Of a DNA stretch of 8,338 bases, positions 1-6,161 are shown piece after piece. The notes under the pieces are model-generated. The model was not told the DNA's origin, made no database searches, and saw only the letters and a program-made list of their open reading frames with translations. A program made the translations under genes and the position numbers. The first letter of the stretch is position 1; each line of letters opens with the position of its first letter. The stretch comes from Candidatus Pelagibacter sp. (GTDB lineage Bacteria; Pseudomonadota; Alphaproteobacteria; Pelagibacterales; Pelagibacteraceae). The stretch spans positions 1-8,338 of the forward strand of contig JAFJTK010000102.1 of the NCBI GenBank assembly GCA_017880265.1, read 5' to 3'.

Positions 1-540
1 TGAAATTATAACCATTATGATTGCAGGAACAGTAATCCAAAGTGCAAATATTCTTGCTGATGAACTAGTAACTCTATCTCTAGGTACTAAGAATTTAAAG
101 TATCCATCTTGATATTTTATTCTTAAGTCAATTAATTCTTTATAACTGGTAGTATCAAACCAAAATTCTTCTGTACCAAAGCTTGATTTCAATTCTCGTC
201 GAAGTGTTCTATCAATGGGACTAAACCATCTTTCAGTATATTTATTTTCTAAATTTTTATTTTTAACAAGTTCTATGTTTAGATCTATGAATAAAGAAAA
301 TTGATTTTTTAATTCGTCTTTATTTGATTCTTCGTTGCCATAAACCTCAACAAACAAATTAATTTCATTAATTAATGCTCTAGTCATTCCTTTGTTAGTT
401 TTAATCCAAAGACTGTCAAAAAATACTATTGTTATAACTAATTGAAGAACCAACACTGGTACTGCAACAATTAAAAGAGCTCTGTAAAATAATCTTTTAG
501 GAAGTATATCTTTTAAAAAGTTACTCAATCCAGAGAACAT
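1..540 (-). CDS. envZ: EnvZ-type sensor histidine kinase, N-terminal part (cut by window edge)
   Basis: This is the first 180 codons of an inner-membrane sensor kinase; the gene continues beyond position 1. A basic cytoplasmic leader ending in LPKRLFYRALL leads into TM1 (about residues 21-41). An extracytoplasmic sensor region follows (about 43-163), ending in the stretch FLVPRDRVTSSSARIF, and then TM2 begins (about 165 onward). This layout and the VPR-R--SS----IF--W signature before TM2 are typical of alphaproteobacterial EnvZ homologues. The HAMP, dimerisation/His and ATPase domains would lie outside the window and were not seen. The ATG at 540 lies inside the response-regulator gene and overlaps it by 20 bases; a GAGG box 8 bases upstream supports this start. 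Overlap with an OmpR-type gene makes it the likely cognate kinase. The sensed signal cannot be told from sequence; the 'osmolarity' role of E. coli EnvZ should not be assumed. Confidence 0.85.
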   Translation of the reverse strand, partial: MFSGLSNFLKDILPKRLFYRALLIVAVPVLVLQLVITIVFFDSLWIKTNKGMTRALINEINLFVEVYGNEESNKDELKNQFSLFIDLNIELVKNKNLENKYTERWFSPIDRTLRRELKSSFGTEEFWFDTTSYKELIDLRIKYQDGYFKFLVPRDRVTSSSARIFALWITVPAIIMVIIS

Positions 541-1198
541 ACCCAGCACCTCGTATTGTTTGTAAAAATTTTGGATTCTTAGGATCTATTTCAATTTTTT
601 TTCTTAATCTTGTAATAATGACGTCTATAGATCTCTCTTTATCAAGTTCAATTAACTGACCAATATCCTCCCTTGAAAATGTTTTGCCAGGATTATTAAT
701 CATTTTTTCTAAAATTATTTTTTCTGTATTATTAATTTTAAATTCCTTATCGTTCTTGTGTATCAAAAGTTTATTCAGATCTATTTTAACATTTGCAAAT
801 TCAATAATTCTGACCTGTTCAGTTTTTAAAGTTTTGTCTAAAATATTTTTAATTCTTAAAATTAGCTCTTTTGGTTCAAATGGTTTTGGCAAATAATCAT
901 CTGCACCAGTCTCTAGACCCTCAACTCTTTCATTTGCCTCTCCTTTAGCGGTCAATAGGATAATAGGGGTATCTAATTTTTTTTTATGATCTTTAATAAA
1001 TTCTAACCCATTTTTTCCAGGCATCATTATATCTAAAATAATTAAATCAAATTTAATGATACGAATTTTTTCTGATGCGTCCTCAGCACTATCTGCAGTT
1101 GTGACTAAAAAATTATTTTCATTTAAGTATTTTTTGACCAATGATCTTATTCCATCATCATCGTCAACAACCAGGATATGAGCAATAAATTTATCCAT
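521..1198 (-). CDS. ompR: OmpR-family DNA-binding response regulator (PetR/OmpR-like)
   Basis: A two-component response regulator of 225 aa, the usual OmpR/PhoB length, that binds DNA after phosphorylation. Residues 1-125 form the receiver domain. The acidic pocket D12/D13 lies in ILVVDDD, the phosphoacceptor is D56 in LIILDIMMPG, the switch Thr is T83 in LLTAK, and the conserved Lys is K105 in PKPF. Residues about 130-225 form the winged-helix domain, with recognition-helix region RSIDVIITRLRKKIE and wing QTIRGAGYVL, both very close to OmpR/PetR types. All key residues are intact. The ATG at 1198 overlaps the marR stop by 8 bases and has no clear Shine-Dalgarno, suggesting coupling to marR translation. 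The 3' end overlaps envZ, the presumed partner. In Rhodobacter capsulatus the equivalent MarR-response regulator pair is called petP-petR; that assignment is by resemblance. Regulatory targets are unknown. Confidence 0.93.
   Translation of the reverse strand: MDKFIAHILVVDDDDGIRSLVKKYLNENNFLVTTADSAEDASEKIRIIKFDLIILDIMMPGKNGLEFIKDHKKKLDTPIILLTAKGEANERVEGLETGADDYLPKPFEPKELILRIKNILDKTLKTEQVRIIEFANVKIDLNKLLIHKNDKEFKINNTEKIILEKMINNPGKTFSREDIGQLIELDKERSIDVIITRLRKKIEIDPKNPKFLQTIRGAGYVLWIE
549..552 (-). promoter_or_regulatory. Ribosome binding site for envZ
   Basis: GAGG (continuing GAGGTG) is read on the minus strand within the 3' end of the response-regulator gene, 8 bases before the ATG at 540. 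It supports the overlapping ATG over the TTG four codons downstream. Few genes in this window show a recognisable Shine-Dalgarno, so it is informative here. Confidence 0.5.
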
Positions 1199-1628
1199 TA
1201 ATAATTTTACTTAATACATTATCAAAGTTAATCACTTCCTCTGAACTTGAATTAAGTAATGCGTTATAAATCCTTTTTTTTTGTAAATCGAAAATTTCGT
1301 TAAATATTTTTTTTCCTTTTTCATTCAAAAAAACATGTTTTACTCTTGTATCTTGATCGTCTTTTTTAAAAATTATAATTTCTAATTTGATTAAATCTTT
1401 AAGCACTCTATTTAGGCTTTGTTTTGTTACTTTTAATCGTTTTAATAGCTCGGAAATTGAAATACCTTGATACATCGATAACAGGTGGATAACTTTATGA
1501 TGAGCTAAACCAATAGAATATCTATCTAATACCTTTTTTGCGTCTGAAAATGTTTCTCTGTAGCTTACAAATAATTTCTCAATTAAATCTTTTAGCTGTT
1601 CATCTTTTAAATATAAAAGTTCTTTCAT
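1191..1628 (-). CDS. MarR-family transcriptional regulator (PetP-like)
   Basis: A 145-aa winged-helix regulator. After helical segments (residues 1-55, including IGLAHHKVIHLL), the helix-turn-helix covers about 56-83 (ISISELLKRLKVTKQSLNRV). The wing follows at about 88-109, with D93-x-R95 and the hydrophobic-N-EKG stretch equivalent to the family's DxR...LTxxG. The AHHKV and TKQSLNRVL stretches resemble the MarR protein PetP that precedes petR in other alphaproteobacteria. I chose the ATG at 1628. A GTG at 1676 would add 16 residues (including FVSLICQY) that do not look like the family and would leave only 23 bases before ilvE. No Shine-Dalgarno is visible at either start. It is first in the marR-ompR-envZ operon and divergent from ilvE, so autoregulation and an effect on ilvE through the shared intergenic region are possible but not shown. 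The ligand is unknown. Confidence 0.88.
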   Translation of the reverse strand: MKELLYLKDEQLKDLIEKLFVSYRETFSDAKKVLDRYSIGLAHHKVIHLLSMYQGISISELLKRLKVTKQSLNRVLKDLIKLEIIIFKKDDQDTRVKHVFLNEKGKKIFNEIFDLQKKRIYNALLNSSSEEVINFDNVLSKIING

Positions 1629-1637
1629 TATAGGTAA

Positions 1638-1643
1638 GTTATA
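1638..1643 (-). promoter_or_regulatory. Possible -10 box for the marR-ompR-envZ operon
   Basis: TATAAC is read on the minus strand, ending 9 bases before the marR ATG at 1628. No good -35 hexamer lies at 16-18 bases; the best is TTTGTA at a 15-base spacer. If used, the transcript would start almost at the ATG, which would fit the lack of a Shine-Dalgarno. In such AT-rich DNA chance matches are common. Confidence 0.2.
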
Positions 1644-1670
1644 TTGACATATTAAAGATACAAAGATAAT
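1644..1670 (+). promoter_or_regulatory. Candidate sigma-70-type promoter for ilvE
   Basis: A perfect -35 hexamer TTGACA (1644-1649) is followed after 15 bases by GATAAT (1665-1670), which would give a transcript start near 1677 and a leader of about 23 bases. The spacer is shorter than the usual 17. A perfect TATAAT lies at 1678-1683 but has no matching -35 at normal spacing. A 7-base direct repeat AAAGATA (1654-1660 and 1662-1668) sits between the boxes and could be a regulator contact or chance. The TTGACA abuts the minus-strand TATAAC candidate, so divergent promoters here would be back to back. Confidence 0.4.
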
Positions 1671-1699
1671 TTTCACTTATAATTTAAAAAATTTCATAC

Positions 1700-2581
1700 A
1701 TGGTACCGTACGATAAAAGAACTGGAAAAATTTGGTATAATAGTGAGCTAGTTGATTGGGCTGACGCTAAGATACATGTTTTAAATCATGGACTTCACTA
1801 TGCCAGTTGTGTTTTTGAAGGAGAGAGAGTTTACGATGGCTCAATATTTAAATTAGAGGAGCATACTTCAAGACTTTTTTATTCAGCAAAAAGAATGGGT
1901 ATGACAATTCCTTATTCAGAAAAAGAAATCAATGATGCCTGTAATAAAATTATTTCAGTTCAAAATGTAGAAAATGGCTATGTAAGACCCACTATTTGGA
2001 GAGGAAGTGAAATGATGGCAATTTCTGCACAACAAACAAAAATTCATGTTGCTATTGCTACTTGGGAATGGGGTTCTTATTTTGATCCAAAACTTAAAGT
2101 GGAAGGCATAAGACTAAATATTTCAAATTGGCGAAGACCAGCTCCAAATACAATTCCTTGGGACACTAAAGCTTCTGGTCTTTACATGATCTGCACTTTA
2201 TCAAAACATGAAGCAGAAAAAGAGGGGTACACAGACTCTTTAATGTTAGATCACGATGGAAATGTTGCAGAAGCAACTGGAGCAAATATTTTTTTCAAAG
2301 ATAAAAATGGAGAAATTCACACACCTATTCCAGACTCCTTTTTGGACGGAATAACAAGAAGAACAGTAATCGAGATAGCAAAATCCAAAGGTATAAAAGT
2401 TCATGAAAGAAAAATAAATCCATCAGAACTTTCAAGTTTTGTTGGATGCTTTCTAACTGGGACAGCTGCAGAAGTCACACCAGTGTCTTGTATTGCAGAA
2501 AATCAATTTAAAGTTTGTGAAACTATAATTGATTTAAATGAAAGTTATCAAGCTTTAGTAAGAAAGAAAAAAGCCGCTTAA
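1700..2581 (+). CDS. ilvE: Branched-chain amino acid aminotransferase
   Basis: A cytoplasmic class IV (fold type IV) PLP aminotransferase of 293 aa, close to the usual length. It reversibly transfers the amino group between glutamate and the 2-oxo acids of Leu, Ile and Val, the last step of their synthesis. The N-terminal half has the ASCVFEGERVYDG stretch (35-47), the alphaproteobacterial form of the VFEGxRxY motif. The PLP-binding lysine is K157 in DTKASGLY, and E191 in EATGANIF is the expected cofactor-ring contact. The phosphate-binding GTAAEVTPV stretch lies near residues 254-262. All key residues are present. A D-amino-acid aminotransferase or aminodeoxychorismate lyase is less likely given length and motifs. 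The ATG at 1700 has no Shine-Dalgarno. The gene stands alone on the plus strand, divergent from marR and convergent with pgsA, and its stop overlaps that of pgsA. Confidence 0.95.
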   Translation: MVPYDKRTGKIWYNSELVDWADAKIHVLNHGLHYASCVFEGERVYDGSIFKLEEHTSRLFYSAKRMGMTIPYSEKEINDACNKIISVQNVENGYVRPTIWRGSEMMAISAQQTKIHVAIATWEWGSYFDPKLKVEGIRLNISNWRRPAPNTIPWDTKASGLYMICTLSKHEAEKEGYTDSLMLDHDGNVAEATGANIFFKDKNGEIHTPIPDSFLDGITRRTVIEIAKSKGIKVHERKINPSELSSFVGCFLTGTAAEVTPVSCIAENQFKVCETIIDLNESYQALVRKKKAA

Positions 2582-3162
2582 TCTTTGTTATCTTCTGATA
2601 TTGCGTGATCTATTCCTTTACGCATATAGTCGTACCCAGTAAAAAGAGTTAAAAATGCAGAAAGCCAAAGAAGAATAATTCCAATTGTTTGAGCATTATA
2701 ATCTTGAAAGTTTATAATCTTATTTCCTGTATCCCCTGAAAGTAAAAAAGCAATAGATACCATCTGCAAAACAGTTTTTAATTTTGCAAGATTTGATACT
2801 GGAAGTTTTATTTGTCCTTTAGCTAAAAATTCTCTTAAACCAGAAATTAATATTTCCCGAGTAAGAATAATTATTGCAGCAATAACTTCATAATGTCTAA
2901 TGGTTCCATCCATTACTAATAAAATCAAAGCTGTGGCAACAATAATTTTATCTGCAATTGGATCTAATAACTCTCCTAATTTAGATTCTTCCCCAAGCAT
3001 ACGTGCCAACATTCCATCTAAAAAATCAGTAAATGAAGCAACAATAAACAATATTAATGCAGTTAAATCTCCATAAAAACCAGGAAGATAAAAGGCCAAG
3101 ACAAAGAAGGGGACAATTATTATCCGTCCAATTGTTAATATGTTTGGAATTTTTTTAAGCAT
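2578..3162 (-). CDS. pgsA: CDP-diacylglycerol-glycerol-3-phosphate 3-phosphatidyltransferase
   Basis: An integral membrane enzyme of 194 aa that transfers the phosphatidyl group from CDP-diacylglycerol to sn-glycerol 3-phosphate, giving phosphatidylglycerophosphate, the precursor of phosphatidylglycerol and cardiolipin. The full CDP-alcohol phosphatidyltransferase signature D-x2-DG-x2-AR-x8-G-x3-D-x3-D is present: D46, D49, G50, A53, R54, G63, D67 and D71. The N-terminal IPNILTIGRIIIVPFF is the typical PgsA opening and runs into TM1. Further hydrophobic segments lie near 33-45, 73-86, 91-106, 126-141 and 158-176. The ATG lies 2 bases after the uvrC stop (TAA-TT-ATG) with no clear Shine-Dalgarno, suggesting coupling to uvrC. 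Neighbouring pgsA and uvrC is a familiar bacterial arrangement. The stop codon overlaps the ilvE stop in one TTAA. Confidence 0.95.
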   Translation of the reverse strand: MLKKIPNILTIGRIIIVPFFVLAFYLPGFYGDLTALILFIVASFTDFLDGMLARMLGEESKLGELLDPIADKIIVATALILLVMDGTIRHYEVIAAIIILTREILISGLREFLAKGQIKLPVSNLAKLKTVLQMVSIAFLLSGDTGNKIINFQDYNAQTIGIILLWLSAFLTLFTGYDYMRKGIDHAISEDNKD

Positions 3163-3164
3163 AA

Positions 3165-5000
3165 TTATTCGTGAAAGAAGTTATATATCTTTTTTGCAAC
3201 TTTTTCCTCAACACCTTCTACAGACTTTATTTCATCAAAACTAGCGGACTCAACAGATCTTGCTGAACCAAAATGGTTTAATAATGCCCTTTTTCTAACA
3301 GCTCCAATACCGTCTATTTGATCTAACAACGATTTTGATAATCCTTTTGCTCTTTTGGCTCTATGTGAGGTAATTGCAAATCTATGTGCTTCATCTCTAA
3401 GTCTTTGCATGAAGAATAAAGTTGGATCATTTTTTTCAAATTTATAGCTTTTACCATTGTAGAAAAACGTTTCATCTCCACTATTTCTAAATTTACCTTT
3501 CGCAATAGCAATCATTGGAAGATCATGAAGACCCAATTCATCTAACACCTCTTTAGCTGAGGAATATTGTCCTTTTCCACCATCAATTAGAATTAAATCT
3601 GGAAGCGTTAAATAATTTCCTTTTTCTAAAATTGCCCTTTTAAACCTTCTAGATAAAACTTCTTTAAGCATAGCAAAATCATCTTGCTCAGTTCCTTTTA
3701 TTTTAATATCAAACTTTCGATATCTCTTTTTAACAAAACCCTCGTTCCCAAAAGTGACCATGGCTCCAACACTATTTGTTCCTGAAATATGACTATTGTC
3801 ATACACTTCAACTAAGTTGATTGTACTCTTTAGATTAAATTTTTTAGCAACCCCCTCAAATAAATTTTTGTTATTATTCGTTTCATAAAGCTTTCTGTTT
3901 AATGACTCTTTTGCATTTTTTTCAGCCATCGCGACAACTTTTGCTTTTGTTCCTTTTTTAGCTGTATTGATGGAAATAGTATTTCCTTCTTTTCTACTCA
4001 AAGTTTCTTCTATTAGCTTTTTATCTTTTATATCGCTGTTGATAATAACTAATTTAGGAACAGTTTTATTTTCATAAAATTGCATTAAGAATGAAGACAT
4101 AATTTCCGATACATCTTGATCAGGATCATGTTTAGGAAAGTAAGCTTGATTGCCCCAATTTTGTTTTGACCTATAAAAAAACACTTGAATACAAGCTTTG
4201 CCAGATTCTTTATATCCAGCAATTACATCAGCATCAACTAGATTAGCTTCATTAATTCTTTGAGAGGATTGAATTATATTTAAAGATTTTATTCTGTCCC
4301 TATAAATTGAAGCTTTTTCAAAATCAAGTTCGTCACTAGCAGCTTCCATTTCTTTAGAAAGGTTTTTTTGTATATCTCTTGATTTGCCTGATACAAATTG
4401 AATTGCTTGATCTACTGTTTTTTTATAATCAGATTTATCTATATAACCAACACATGGTCCAGAACATCTTTTAATTTGATACAGTATACATGGTCTTTTT
4501 CTATTTTTAAAAGTTCCATCATCACAAACCCTTAACTGAAATATTTTTTGGAGCATTTTAATTGTCCAATTAGCAGTACCTGCGGATGCAAAAGGACCAA
4601 AATAAAAACCTTCTTTTTCTTTTTTCCCTCTGTGCTTCATTACTCTAGGCCATTGTTCTTTCTCACCAATAAATATGAAAGGAAATGATTTATCGTCCTT
4701 AAGCAAAATATTAAATTTTGGCTTATGTTTTTTAATTAAATTAGCCTCTAAAAGTAAAGCTTCACTCTCATTTGCTGTAGTGGTGATTTCAATTTTAAAA
4801 GTCTGAGATAGCATTCTCTCTGTTCGAATGATGTGATTTTTTTCAGCAACATAACTTTTCAATCTATTGGGTAAGTTTTTAGCTTTTCCAACATAAAGAA
4901 TATCATCTTTATGATTGAGCATTCTATAAACCCCAGGGCTTTTAGGAATAAGTGGTAGCTCTTTTTTTATTACTTCTTTTCCAAGTTCAGAGCTTTTCAT
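3165..5000 (-). CDS. uvrC: Excinuclease ABC subunit C
   Basis: The nucleotide excision repair nuclease that makes the 3' and 5' incisions beside a UvrB-marked lesion. With the ATG at 5000 it has 611 aa, a normal UvrC length. The GIY-YIG domain for the 3' cut covers about 17-95 ([21 protein letters not shown]). A cysteine cluster lies at C159, C171, C179 and C183. The UVR motif that contacts UvrB lies at about 215-250 ([14 protein letters not shown]). The RNase H-like domain for the 5' cut has D401 in [10 protein letters not shown]440/D441 in [10 protein letters not shown]473 in LIDGGKGQ and H539 in RDEAHRFA. Paired helix-hairpin-helix motifs close the protein (about 560-608; IDGIG and [12 protein letters not shown]). 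All catalytic residues are intact. An upstream in-frame TTG at 5030 would add 10 residues; I prefer the ATG, which overlaps folB by 14 bases and has an AGAAG stretch just before it. Confidence 0.96.
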   Translation of the reverse strand: MKSSELGKEVIKKELPLIPKSPGVYRMLNHKDDILYVGKAKNLPNRLKSYVAEKNHIIRTERMLSQTFKIEITTTANESEALLLEANLIKKHKPKFNILLKDDKSFPFIFIGEKEQWPRVMKHRGKKEKEGFYFGPFASAGTANWTIKMLQKIFQLRVCDDGTFKNRKRPCILYQIKRCSGPCVGYIDKSDYKKTVDQAIQFVSGKSRDIQKNLSKEMEAASDELDFEKASIYRDRIKSLNIIQSSQRINEANLVDADVIAGYKESGKACIQVFFYRSKQNWGNQAYFPKHDPDQDVSEIMSSFLMQFYENKTVPKLVIINSDIKDKKLIEETLSRKEGNTISINTAKKGTKAKVVAMAEKNAKESLNRKLYETNNNKNLFEGVAKKFNLKSTINLVEVYDNSHISGTNSVGAMVTFGNEGFVKKRYRKFDIKIKGTEQDDFAMLKEVLSRRFKRAILEKGNYLTLPDLILIDGGKGQYSSAKEVLDELGLHDLPMIAIAKGKFRNSGDETFFYNGKSYKFEKNDPTLFFMQRLRDEAHRFAITSHRAKRAKGLSKSLLDQIDGIGAVRKRALLNHFGSARSVESASFDEIKSVEGVEEKVAKKIYNFFHE

Positions 5001-5412
5001 GACTTCTTTTTTTGGTAATTTGGATACCAACAGAGGTACATTCTTTTAATATCTCTAATTTTTCTATTTGCAGCATTATTTTGCCGATACGTTTATCTTT
5101 AAAAAGCACATCAAAAACATCTTCTGCCAGAGTTTCTAAAAAGTTGTAGTGCTTATTTTTGGTAAGTTTTTTAATCAATTTTACTATTTGCCCATAATTG
5201 ACAATAGATTTGATATCTTTATCACTGGTTGGTTTTTTATCCTCGTAATCAATCTCAAGGCTAAATTTTACTTTTTGAGGTTTCTCTTTTTCAAATTCGT
5301 AATAACCAAGTTTTAAATCTAAGGTTAGTTCTTTAATAAGAATTTTTTTTTCGTAATTAAAAAGACTTTTATTTTTATCTAATTTTACAACTTTTAAATT
5401 ACTTCTTTTCAT
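4987..5412 (-). CDS. folB: Dihydroneopterin aldolase (FolB/FolX family)
   Basis: A cytoplasmic enzyme of 141 aa that splits 7,8-dihydroneopterin into 6-hydroxymethyl-7,8-dihydropterin and glycolaldehyde in folate synthesis. The domain begins near residue 23 ([19 protein letters not shown]). Aligned by eye with Staphylococcus aureus FolB, E41 matches E22, Y73 in VNYGQ matches Y54, and the catalytic lysine K100 matches K118 in QIEKLE. The helix [14 protein letters not shown] (91-104) is typical. The first 20 or so residues are a lysine-rich extension beyond the usual core of about 120 aa. The gene starts in an ATGA overlap with the upstream SDR stop and ends 14 bases inside uvrC. FolX (dihydroneopterin triphosphate epimerase) belongs to the same family and cannot be excluded; the pteridine reductase-like neighbour fits either a folate or a monapterin route. 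Confidence 0.88.
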   Translation of the reverse strand: MKRSNLKVVKLDKNKSLFNYEKKILIKELTLDLKLGYYEFEKEKPQKVKFSLEIDYEDKKPTSDKDIKSIVNYGQIVKLIKKLTKNKHYNFLETLAEDVFDVLFKDKRIGKIMLQIEKLEILKECTSVGIQITKKRSHEKL

Positions 5413-6161
5413 TCTTTGCCTATTACATCTGGAGTTTGCCAGTTTAAATTTTGTCCACTATCAATTGCTAACACTTGTCCTGTAATTGAACTGTTTTTGA
5501 TAAAAAAGTCAACTGCATTACAAATTTCATTTACATCCACCTGTTTTCTTAAAGGGGTTGCTAAATACTGTTTTTTAAAGTGTTTATCAGTTTGTCTTTG
5601 ATTTTTAATTGTTGGACCCGGGGCTATTCCATTCACTCTGATATTTGGAGCCAAACTCATAGCACTTGTTTTTGTTAAAGTATAAAGACCAGTTTTACTT
5701 ATAGTATAAGAAAAAAAATAAGGAGTGAGCTTAAATACTCTTTGATCAATAATATTAATAATATTGTTATTCTTGCCTTTAATATTTTTTGCAAATTCTT
5801 TAGATAATAATGCTGGTGTTCTTAAATTTGTTCTTAAATGTTTACCCCAACTATCCGTAGTAAAATTTTCCAATTTATCATTTTCAAAAAGGGATGCATT
5901 GTTAATCAGACAATCAAAATATTTTAATTTAGATTTTGCAAATTTAACTATCTTATTTACATCTGTTTCTTTACTTAAGTCTCCTTTGACCAAGTAAATC
6001 TTAGTACCATTTTTTTCTAATTCTTTTTTTAAGCTTTCTGCTTTTGATTTTGATTTATTATAATGGATTAATATTTCTTTATTGGGTCCAGATAATTTTC
6101 TTGCAATTGCAGCACCCATTCTAGTAGCACCACCAGTTATAATTATTTTGTTTGCTTCCAT
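5409..6161 (-). CDS. SDR-family oxidoreductase, probable pteridine reductase (PTR1/FolM-like)
   Basis: A 250-aa short-chain dehydrogenase with a single Rossmann domain, probably NADPH-dependent. The nucleotide loop is TGGATRMG (9-16), the TGxxxRxG form typical of pteridine reductases, where classical SDRs have TGxxxGxG. HYNKS (33-37) after the second strand parallels the HYHRS of Leishmania PTR1. NNAS-x-F (87-92) also matches PTR1. The active site reads D139 in NIIDQ, Y152 and K156 in SYTISK. Asp replaces the usual Ser, with the same 13- and 4-residue spacing as D181-Y194-K198 of PTR1. RVNGIAPGP (175-183) and the C-terminal [15 protein letters not shown] are standard SDR endings. The family reduces dihydrofolate, biopterin or dihydromonapterin; which substrate applies cannot be told. 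The ATGA overlap with folB supports a pterin/folate role. It overlaps uvrB by 19 bases. Family assignment is strong; the substrate class is inferred from motifs and neighbour. Confidence 0.85.
   Translation of the reverse strand: MEANKIIITGGATRMGAAIARKLSGPNKEILIHYNKSKSKAESLKKELEKNGTKIYLVKGDLSKETDVNKIVKFAKSKLKYFDCLINNASLFENDKLENFTTDSWGKHLRTNLRTPALLSKEFAKNIKGKNNNIINIIDQRVFKLTPYFFSYTISKTGLYTLTKTSAMSLAPNIRVNGIAPGPTIKNQRQTDKHFKKQYLATPLRKQVDVNEICNAVDFFIKNSSITGQVLAIDSGQNLNWQTPDVIGKE

Noticed and set aside
684..896. 70-codon plus-strand ORF opposite the response regulator
   Set aside because: Antisense to conserved OmpR-family codons; its hydrophobic, Phe/Leu/Ser-rich content is what the complement of Lys/Asn/Glu-rich coding DNA gives.
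977..985. Runs of nine T on the plus strand (also 1274-1282 and 5343-5351) as possible slippage or phase-variation sites
   Set aside because: All lie in intact reading frames as Lys codons, and several genes have them; expected from the AT-rich composition.
3323..3511. 62-codon minus-strand ORF within uvrC
   Set aside because: It is out of frame with uvrC in a region that encodes conserved UvrC residues (RDEAHRF, DGIG), and it has no recognisable domain; an AT-rich shadow.
5416..5997. Two plus-strand ORFs (5416-5601 and 5764-5997) opposite the SDR gene
   Set aside because: Both lie against well-conserved SDR sequence, with no ribosome binding site or domain; chance ORFs.
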